Shown here: positions 58,417 through 64,000 of the stretch, piece after piece | Layout of the letters: each line of letters starts with the position of its first letter | How positions within the stretch are numbered: the first letter of the stretch is position 1 | Assembly (NCBI GenBank): GCA_020636915.1 | Contig: JACJWV010000004.1 | Location: forward strand, 1 to 64,000 | Direction of reading: 5' to 3' | DNA: 64,000 bases | Source of the DNA: Nocardioides sp. | GTDB taxonomy: Bacteria; Actinomycetota; Actinomycetes; Propionibacteriales; Nocardioidaceae | Position numbers and translations under genes: made by a program | The notes under the pieces: model-generated | Databases searched by the model: none | Seen by the model: only the letters and a program-made list of their open reading frames with translations | Told to the model about the DNA's origin: nothing

Positions 58417-60060
58417 TCAGCCTCGCTTCTGCTTGACGATCTGCTCCTGCTCGACCTCGTCGTCCTCCAGGGCCTCGGCCTCGGGCTCGTGCCCGACCTT
58501 GATCGAGCCGCCGTCGGAGGTCTCGAACTGGTCCAGGAAGGAGTCGTAGGCGCTGTCCAGGGAGGAGGCGGTGTCGTCCTCGAACTTCTGGGTCTCCCGG
58601 ATGGAGGAGAGGATCCCGTCGTGCGAGCGGCGCAGGAAGTCGAGGAACTCACGCTCGAAGCGCAGCACGTCCTCGGTGGGCACGCGGTCGAGGCGACCGG
58701 TGGTGCCGAGCCACAGCGAGACGGTCATCTCCTCCAGCGGGTACGGCGAGTAGGCCGGCTGCTTGAGCAGCGCCATCAGGCGCTGGCCGCGGTCGAGCTG
58801 CTGCCGCGAGGCCGCGTCGAGGTCGGAGGCGAACATCGCGAACGCCTCCATCGCGCGGAACTGCGCGAGGTCGACCTTGAGCGAGCCGGTGACCGACTTC
58901 ATCGCCTTGGTCATGGCCGCGCCACCCACGCGGGAGACCGACACACCGACGTCGATCGCCGGACGCTGGTTGGACGCGAACAGGTCCGACTGCAGGAAGA
59001 TCTGGCCGTCGGTGATCGAGATGACGTTGGTCGGGATGTACGCCGACACGTCGTTCGCCTTGGTCTCGATGATCGGCAGGCCGGTCATCGAGCCCGCGCC
59101 CATGTCGTCGGACAGCTTGGCGCAGCGCTCGAGCAGCCGGCTGTGCAGGTAGAAGACGTCGCCCGGGTAGGCCTCACGGCCCGGCGGGCGGCGCAGCAGC
59201 AGCGACACGGCGCGGTAGGCCTCGGCCTGCTTGGTCAGGTCGTCGAAGATGATCAGGACGTGCTTGCCGTCGTACATCCACTGCTGGCCGATGGCCGAGC
59301 CGGTGTACGGCGCGAGGTACTTGAAGCCCGCGCTGTCGGACGCCGGGGACGCCACGATCGTGGTGTACTCCAGCGCGCCGGCCTCCTCGAGGGCACCGCG
59401 CACCGCGGCGACGGTCGAGCCCTTCTGACCGATGGCGACGTAGATGCAGCGGACCTGCTTGGTCGGGTCGCCCGACTCCCAGTTCTGCTTCTGGTTGATG
59501 ATCGTGTCGATCGCGATCGTCGTCTTGCCGGTAGAGCGGTCGCCGATGATCAGCTGGCGCTGGCCACGGCCGATCGGCGTCATCGAGTCGATCGCCTTGA
59601 TGCCCGTCGCGAGCGGCTCGTGCACCGACTTGCGCTGCATCACGGTCGGCGCCTGCAGCTCCAGCGGGCGACGGGTGTCGGACTCGATCTCGCCGAGGCC
59701 GTCGATCGGGGTGCCCAGCGGGTCGATGACGCGGCCCAGGAAGGCGTCGCCCACGGGGACGGAGAGGATCTCCCCGGTCCGGCGCACCGTCTGGCCCTCC
59801 TCGATGCCCTCGAAGTCACCGAGGATGACGACACCGATCTCGCGGGTGTCGAGGTTCAGGGCGAGCCCGAGCGTGCCGTCCTCGAACTCGAGGAGCTCGT
59901 TGGCCATCGCCGACGGCAGACCGCTCACGCGCGCGATGCCGTCACCGGCCTGCGCGACGGTGCCGACCTCCTCCTTGCTGGCCGCCTCGGGCTGGTAGTC
60001 GGCGACGTACTTCTGCAGCGCGTCGCGGATCTCCTCCGGACGGATCGAAAGCTCCGTCAT
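58417..60060 (-). CDS. atpA: ATP synthase alpha subunit
   Basis: Encodes 547 residues. The P-loop is GDRSTGKTTIAIDT (about residue 173), and VGVSVSRVGGAAMTKAMK carries the catalytic-site arginine that reaches the beta subunit. The last 35 or so residues are acidic and extend beyond the core (ETSDGGSIKVGHEPEAEALE), like the C-terminal extension described for mycobacterial alpha, which limits ATP hydrolysis. The gene is followed 55 bases upstream by atpH on the same strand. Confidence 0.97.
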   Translation of the reverse strand: MTELSIRPEEIRDALQKYVADYQPEAASKEEVGTVAQAGDGIARVSGLPSAMANELLEFEDGTLGLALNLDTREIGVVILGDFEGIEEGQTVRRTGEILSVPVGDAFLGRVIDPLGTPIDGLGEIESDTRRPLELQAPTVMQRKSVHEPLATGIKAIDSMTPIGRGQRQLIIGDRSTGKTTIAIDTIINQKQNWESGDPTKQVRCIYVAIGQKGSTVAAVRGALEEAGALEYTTIVASPASDSAGFKYLAPYTGSAIGQQWMYDGKHVLIIFDDLTKQAEAYRAVSLLLRRPPGREAYPGDVFYLHSRLLERCAKLSDDMGAGSMTGLPIIETKANDVSAYIPTNVISITDGQIFLQSDLFASNQRPAIDVGVSVSRVGGAAMTKAMKSVTGSLKVDLAQFRAMEAFAMFASDLDAASRQQLDRGQRLMALLKQPAYSPYPLEEMTVSLWLGTTGRLDRVPTEDVLRFEREFLDFLRRSHDGILSSIRETQKFEDDTASSLDSAYDSFLDQFETSDGGSIKVGHEPEAEALEDDEVEQEQIVKQKRG

Positions 60061-60115
60061 CGTTGTCCCTACTCTCTTGTCTCTACTGAAGTCGTGGTCT
60101 CGGGGCGGGGTGTGG

Positions 60116-60925
60116 TCAGCCGACCAGCTTGCGCCGGGCGTCGTCGAGGCGGCTGGAGACGGTTCCGTCGATCACGTCGTCACCGATCTCGACCCGGATG
60201 CCGCCGAGGACGGTGGGGTCGACGATCTCGTTGACGTGGATCTCGCGGCCGTACTGCTGGCTCAGCGCCGTGGTGAGTCGGTTGCGGTCGCCCTCGTTGA
60301 GGGGCGCGACGACCCGGACCGTGGCGACGTACTCGCCCTGGGCCTCGGCCGCCACCCGACGGTAGTGCTCGAGCGCGGCGGTGACCGTGCGGTGGGTCCC
60401 GGCCAGGGCCTGCTTGGCCAGCGCCAGGGTCGCGGGGAGCACCTTGTCGCCGAGCAGGTCGTCGAGCAGCCGCTCCTTGTCGGCCCGGGTGCGGCCCGGG
60501 TTCGAGAGCGCGTCGCGCAGCTCGGGGGCGGACGTCACCGTGCGGCTGAGGGAGAACACCTCGTCGGCCAGCCGGTCGGCCTGGTCGCCGACGGAGCGGA
60601 CGACGGCGAGCTCGCCGAGTCCCTCCAGCGCGTCGGGGAGGTCGCGGCTCGCGGTCCACCGCAGCCCGGCCGCCTGCACGACCAGGTCCAAGGTGGTGCC
60701 GTCGACCTTGCCCTCGAGGACCTGGCGGACCAGGCCCTGCCGGGGCTCGGCCGCCAGCGAGGCGTCCGTGGCGACGCGGCGCAGCGCCGGCTCGTCGCGC
60801 AGCACCTGGGCGACGGTGAACAGCTCACCGGCGACCTGCTCCGCGTGCGACCCGGCCCGGAGGCCGCCCCGCAGGTCGCCTGCCAGCTCCGCGTAGGAGT
60901 CGGCGGAGGCTCCGCGCAGATCCAT
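60116..60925 (-). CDS. atpH: ATP synthase delta subunit
   Basis: Encodes 269 residues, the longer form usual in actinobacteria (about 270 rather than 180). The OSCP-like C-terminal signature is IHVNEIVDPTVLGGIRVEIG, and the N-terminal helical domain that binds alpha is present (SADSYAELAGDLRGGL; LSNPGRTRADKERLLDDLLG is mid-protein). It starts in a one-base TGATG overlap with atpF. Mycobacteria instead fuse a b-like segment to delta; here b and delta are separate. Confidence 0.95.
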   Translation of the reverse strand: MDLRGASADSYAELAGDLRGGLRAGSHAEQVAGELFTVAQVLRDEPALRRVATDASLAAEPRQGLVRQVLEGKVDGTTLDLVVQAAGLRWTASRDLPDALEGLGELAVVRSVGDQADRLADEVFSLSRTVTSAPELRDALSNPGRTRADKERLLDDLLGDKVLPATLALAKQALAGTHRTVTAALEHYRRVAAEAQGEYVATVRVVAPLNEGDRNRLTTALSQQYGREIHVNEIVDPTVLGGIRVEIGDDVIDGTVSSRLDDARRKLVG

Positions 60926-61449
60926 CAGCTGGCGCCTTCCAGCTCCGAGAGGAACCGGTCGACGACGCGGCTCTGCCGCACGTCGTCGTCGAGGGACTCC
61001 CCGACGATCCGGCCGGCGAGCGTGGTCGCGAGCGTGCCGACCTCGCCGCGCAGCTGGGCCATGGCCGCCTTGCGGTCCGCGTCGATCTGCACGTGGGCGT
61101 GCTCGACGATGCGGGCCGCCTCGGCCTGCGCCTGCTCCCGCATCTCCGCGATGATCTGGGCGCCCTGCTCACGCGCCTCCTCGCGGATCCGCGCGGCCTC
61201 GTGGCGCGCGTCGGCGATCTGCGACTTGAACTCCTCCTCGGCCTTGCTGGCCTCGGACTTGGCCTCGTCCAGCTCGGCGAACTCGGCACGGATCGCGTCC
61301 TGCCGGGCCGTCATCGCGCGGTTGATCGGCGGGATGACGTACTTGGCCAGCAGGAACAGCAGCAGCACGAACGCCGCCAGCTCGACGAAGTACGTGGCGT
61401 TCGGGACGAGGAAGTTGCTCTCCATGGGAGTGATCGCAACGCTTGCCAT
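60925..61449 (-). CDS. atpF: ATP synthase b subunit
   Basis: Encodes 174 residues: one transmembrane helix (ATYFVELAAFVLLLFLLAKY) then a long charged helix forming the peripheral stalk (RAEFAELDEAKSEASKAEEE onwards). The final segment, REVGTLATTLAGRIVGESL-like (here GEVGTLATTLAGRIVGESLD), binds delta. It overlaps atpH by one base. Confidence 0.95.
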   Translation of the reverse strand: MASVAITPMESNFLVPNATYFVELAAFVLLLFLLAKYVIPPINRAMTARQDAIRAEFAELDEAKSEASKAEEEFKSQIADARHEAARIREEAREQGAQIIAEMREQAQAEAARIVEHAHVQIDADRKAAMAQLRGEVGTLATTLAGRIVGESLDDDVRQSRVVDRFLSELEGAS

Positions 61450-61495
61450 CGTGGGTTCCTTTGCTTGGGTCTGACGAGAGCGCGGGGGCCCTCGG

Positions 61496-61747
61496 TCAGC
61501 CGAGGACGAAGACGAACAGCGCCATGAAGGCCAGGTTGATGAAGAACATCGCCTCGACCAGACCCACCGTCAGGAAGAAGATGGTCTGCAGGCGGCCCTG
61601 GGCCTCGGGCTGACGGGCGACACCCTCGATGTACGACGAACCGGCCAGACCGTCACCGATGCCGGCACCGATCGCGCCACCGGCGAGGGCGATACCGCCG
61701 CCGACGAACGCACCAGCGGTGGTGATGGCGGAGTCAGTTACTGCCAT
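61496..61747 (-). CDS. atpE: ATP synthase c subunit
   Basis: Encodes 83 residues, two transmembrane helices joined by a polar loop. Helix 1 has the glycine run GGGIALAGGAIGAGIGDGLA, the loop is ARQPEAQGRLQ, and Glu65 in GLVEAMFFIN is the proton carrier. No sodium-binding pattern is seen, so the ring is proton driven. Confidence 0.97.
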   Translation of the reverse strand: MAVTDSAITTAGAFVGGGIALAGGAIGAGIGDGLAGSSYIEGVARQPEAQGRLQTIFFLTVGLVEAMFFINLAFMALFVFVLG

Positions 61748-61823
61748 TGTGATCTTCTCTCCTTGTTGTCGCGCCGGGGAGTGGCGCTGGTGTTTACCTC
61801 TGTCGACGCCCGACCCGGGTGGG

Positions 61824-62660
61824 TCAGTGCGCTGGAACGGGGGCGGCCTCGTCCGCGTGTGCGGCCTCGGCCTCGGCCTTCTTGCGGCGCTCCTCCTCCT
61901 GGAACTCCTCGTGGAGCTCGTGCTCCTCGTGGCCGGCTCCGGCCATCGCGAAGTACAGGACGGTCAACAGCGCGAAGATGAAGGCCTGGATGGCGCCGAT
62001 CACCATGTCGAACGCCTTCCACAAGATGTTGGGCGCCCAGAACGCGTAGATCGGGATCATGCCGATCAGGGCCAGCATGATGCCGCCGGCGAAGATGTTG
62101 CCGAAGAGTCGCAGCGCGAGCGTGATCGGCTTGATCAGCTCCTCGAGGATGTTCAGCGGCAGCAGGACCGGGAACGGCTCGGTGAAGTGCTTGAAGTAGC
62201 CGCGGGTGCCCTTGGACCGGATGCCGTACGCCCAGACGCTGACCATCGTGACCGTCGCGAGGGCGTAGGTCAGGTTGGTGTCGGCGGTCGGCGCCGGCAG
62301 CAGGTGCGTGTCGTGGTTGAGCTCGGTGGGGATGAGCTCGAGCCAGTTCGCGATCAGGATGAAGAAGAACAGTGCGATCGCCAGCGGCGCGACGAACGGG
62401 TGCACCTTGCCCAGGTTGTCCGAGACCTGCTTGTTGACCTCGCCGACGACGGCCTCCCACAGGATCTGGAGCTTCGTCGGGACGTGGTCCTCGGTCGTCT
62501 TCTTCATCTGGTGGCGGACCCAGAAGCCGAGGATCAGCACGAGGGCACCGGCCACGATCGTGGAGTAGATGGTGTCCATGTTGAAGGTCATCCCGTGCCA
62601 GGTGACCTGGTCGTGCTCACCGATCTTGATCTCGGACTCGAGCGGCAGGAGGCCGGTCAT
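61824..62660 (-). CDS. atpB: ATP synthase a subunit
   Basis: Encodes 278 residues with five to six helices. The essential arginine is in KPITLALRLFGNIFAGGIML, and IANWLELIPTELNHDTH and the last helix GAIQAFIFALLTVLYFAMAG are typical. It guides protons to the c ring. The C-terminal 35 residues are acidic and basic by turns (HEEHELHEEFQEEERRKKAE), longer than in many bacteria. The start overlaps the preceding gene by 4 bases (ATGA). Confidence 0.96.
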   Translation of the reverse strand: MTGLLPLESEIKIGEHDQVTWHGMTFNMDTIYSTIVAGALVLILGFWVRHQMKKTTEDHVPTKLQILWEAVVGEVNKQVSDNLGKVHPFVAPLAIALFFFILIANWLELIPTELNHDTHLLPAPTADTNLTYALATVTMVSVWAYGIRSKGTRGYFKHFTEPFPVLLPLNILEELIKPITLALRLFGNIFAGGIMLALIGMIPIYAFWAPNILWKAFDMVIGAIQAFIFALLTVLYFAMAGAGHEEHELHEEFQEEERRKKAEAEAAHADEAAPVPAH

Positions 62661-63100
62661 GGGTTCTTCAGCTCCTTCAGCAGCGGGATGGTGGTCATCA
62701 CCAGGGCGATGAGCCGGAAGATGGCCAGGCCGAGCAGCAGCCCGATGCCTTCGGGCCAGAAGATCACGCAGACCCCGACGGCGACCACCGTGAGGACGGT
62801 CAGGCGGACGATCGTCGAGGCGATCATCTGGTTGCGCGTGGGCTGCTCACCCGACGAGATGGTCTTGAGCAGCCAGTACTCGGTGGCGAGGTGGTTGGCG
62901 AGCCCCAGCAGCACGCCGCCGGCGATGCAGCCGGCGAGGGTCCACTCCCCGAGCTGGCCGACGATCCAGAAGCTCGCGACCACCAGGCCCAGTCCGACCA
63001 GCTCGATCTTGCGCTGGTCGCGGACCACCCGCCACAGGCTGGGCTTGCTGGGCTCGGTCATCGGGTCGCTCATCTCGGTGCTCGTGTCAGCCAGGCTCAC
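62657..63100 (-). CDS. AtpI-like membrane protein (ATP synthase I family)
   Basis: Encodes 147 residues with four helices (ELVGLGLVVASFWIVGQLGE, LAGCIAGGVLLGLANHLATE, LTVLTVVAVGVCVIFWP, IGLLLGLAIFRLIALVMTTI). It occupies the place of the Rv1303-like gene directly before atpB in mycobacteria. These proteins are thought to help assemble the c ring or pass magnesium; the evidence for this one is its position and topology. It is coupled to atpB by a 4-base overlap. Confidence 0.82.
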   Translation of the reverse strand: MSLADTSTEMSDPMTEPSKPSLWRVVRDQRKIELVGLGLVVASFWIVGQLGEWTLAGCIAGGVLLGLANHLATEYWLLKTISSGEQPTRNQMIASTIVRLTVLTVVAVGVCVIFWPEGIGLLLGLAIFRLIALVMTTIPLLKELKNP

Positions 63101-63106
63101 GGGCGC

Positions 63107-63340
63107 TCACCCTCGCAGGGCGGCACGGACCTTGACGACGAAGCCGACGCAGGCGCCGAGGATGCCCAGGCCGATGCCGACCAGGACCCCGACGGGCGCC
63201 GAGCCGAGGGCGTCGTCGACCAGGTAGCCGACGACCATCCCGACGACGACGGCACCGGCCAGGAGGCCTCCGAGACCGATGAGGTCGCGGCCACGCAGAC
63301 CCGCGTCGGAGCGCTCATCGACCATCCACCCAAGTCCCAT
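63107..63340 (-). CDS. AtpZ/AtpI-like small membrane protein
   Basis: Encodes 77 residues with two helices separated by a short loop (LIGLGGLLAGAVVVGMVVGY, LVDDALGSAP, VGVLVGIGLGILGACVGFVV), the usual form of the F0F1-ATPase 'subunit' AtpZ family. It is the first gene of the atp operon, 6 bases before the AtpI-like gene. The start is uncertain: ATG at 63340 or at 63325 (MVDERSD), neither with a good ribosome binding site. Confidence 0.75.
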   Translation of the reverse strand: MGLGWMVDERSDAGLRGRDLIGLGGLLAGAVVVGMVVGYLVDDALGSAPVGVLVGIGLGILGACVGFVVKVRAALRG

Positions 63341-63608
63341 TCGTCGCCATCGTCGTCGGCAGGCAGGAATTCGCCGGCGAGGCGGGCACGGGAAACGGCC
63401 CAGCCATCGACGTCCGGCGACTGCGCGAAACTACCACAGGCCCGAGGACCACTCGCCAGCGGCGTTCTCGTGGTCCGGATGGTCGCGGTCGTCATGTCGG
63501 CGGCCGTTCTGTCGTGGCTGATCGGTGCTTGTGAAAACTAGCACAAGCGGTCCGGGCGGCCGAAACCGGACCGGCACCGACACTGCCGGGCTGGCTCGGC
63601 CGCGGTGG
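63341..63608 (-). promoter_or_regulatory. Gap before the atp operon with an inverted repeat
   Basis: No gene is seen in these 268 bases. GCTTGTG-N8-CACAAGC at 63527-63548 is a perfect dyad; its spacer contains, on the minus strand, TAGTTT (63540-63535), a plausible -10 box that would start the atp transcript with a leader of roughly 190 bases. No clear -35 box is visible. Confidence 0.4.
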
Positions 63609-64000
63609 TCACCCCTCGTCGGCCCGCACCACGTGCGGGCGGTGCACCTTGGGGAGCAGGAAGGTCAGCCCGACGGCCAACGCGGTCGCCACCGCCAGCG
63701 AGGTCCACACCCAGGCCTCGTCGCTGTACAGGCTCATCAAGACGGTGCCGAAACCGACCAGGGCCGCCCACATCCACATGATGAGGACGGCCCGGCGCTG
63801 CGAGTGGCCGATCTCGAGCAGCCGGTGGTGGAGGTGCTGCTTGTCGGGGGCGAACGGCGACCGGCCGGCTCGCGTGCGCCGCACGATGGCGAGCAGCAGG
63901 TCGAGCATGGGCACGACGAGCAGCGAGATGGGCAGCAGCAGCGGGAGCAGCGTCGGGAGCAGGCTCGCCTGCGACCCGGCGGCGCCGGCGCTGAGCTGGT
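63609..64000 (-). CDS. wecA: WecA/Rfe-like undecaprenyl-phosphate GlcNAc-1-phosphate transferase, C-terminal part
   Basis: The gene runs off the window; 129 codons and the stop are visible. The C-terminal part shows LLLPISLLVVPMLDLLLAIV, then the family motif DKQHLHHRLLEIGHSQRRAV (H-x-H-H-R), which lines the sugar-nucleotide site, and two more helices. The enzyme transfers a sugar phosphate from a UDP-sugar to a polyprenyl phosphate, starting arabinogalactan linker or wall polymer synthesis. In mycobacteria the homologue likewise lies just before the atp genes. Confidence 0.88.
   Translation of the reverse strand, partial: QLSAGAAGSQASLLPTLLPLLLPISLLVVPMLDLLLAIVRRTRAGRSPFAPDKQHLHHRLLEIGHSQRRAVLIMWMWAALVGFGTVLMSLYSDEAWVWTSLAVATALAVGLTFLLPKVHRPHVVRADEG

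Overview
The window is 64 kb of very GC-rich DNA, densely packed with genes, from an actinobacterium. Nocardioides or a close relative (Propionibacteriales) fits best. The supporting signs are actinobacterial NucS, a treS-mak-glgB operon, a remnant of a DUF222/13E12-type HNH nuclease, a WecA - ATP synthase - DUF2550 order like that of mycobacteria, many GTG starts, and many apparently leaderless genes in which a TAnnnT box lies 6-7 bases before the start codon. No rRNA, tRNA, CRISPR array, prophage or complete insertion sequence was seen.

Layout. 1-4138: end of trehalose synthase, maltokinase and branching enzyme (alpha-glucan/trehalose metabolism). 4179-9139: a GNAT-Nudix fusion, small hypothetical and membrane proteins, a LysR/EamA divergent pair and a CnoX/YbbN-like protein. 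9183-20652: acyl-CoA metabolism, with a CoA-transferase, isobutyryl-CoA mutase large subunit, MeaB, acetyl-CoA acetyltransferase, methylmalonyl-CoA epimerase and crotonyl-CoA carboxylase/reductase. This block is interrupted by MarR/PH-domain genes and a MerR/MFS efflux pair. 20774-28673: a DivIVA/FilP-like filament protein, transporters, a CGNR regulator, hydrolases and a secreted GH114-like protein. 28741-30543: a tandem-fused 3-hydroxyacyl-CoA dehydrogenase. 31131-32598: nucS followed by a small foreign-looking insert and a second, orphan nucS 3' end. 32639-39317: methyltransferase, D-amino-acid oxidase, two secreted alpha/beta-hydrolase-fold paralogues that have lost their catalytic serine, and a secreted beta-helix protein. 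39320-43257: ferritin, ethylmalonyl-CoA mutase, a STAS protein and cobalamin adenosyltransferase. 43330-55525: SNF2 helicase, an ECF sigma factor with a DUF881 partner, MFS, a large SARP regulator and a flavin oxidoreductase. 55630-64000: complete atpIBEFHAGDC-type operon and the end of wecA.

How the genes fit together. Crotonyl-CoA carboxylase/reductase, ethylmalonyl-CoA mutase, epimerase, thiolase, the 3-hydroxyacyl-CoA dehydrogenase, isobutyryl-CoA mutase, the G-protein chaperone MeaB and the adenosyltransferase that makes coenzyme B12 together cover much of an ethylmalonyl-CoA/butyrate-isobutyrate route, although they are scattered over 33 kb. The same 14-bp inverted repeat, TTACC-N4-GGTAA or a close variant, lies upstream of icmA, ccr and the ethylmalonyl-CoA mutase. 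A weaker version lies upstream of the dehydrogenase. This suggests one unrecognised regulator for the pathway.

The most unusual locus is nucS. Its present C-terminal third departs from the family consensus, while a consensus-like 3' end of nucS lies about 590 bp downstream, beyond two small AT-richer reading frames. This looks like an element or recombination tract that entered nucS and supplied a replacement 3' end, leaving the gene intact.
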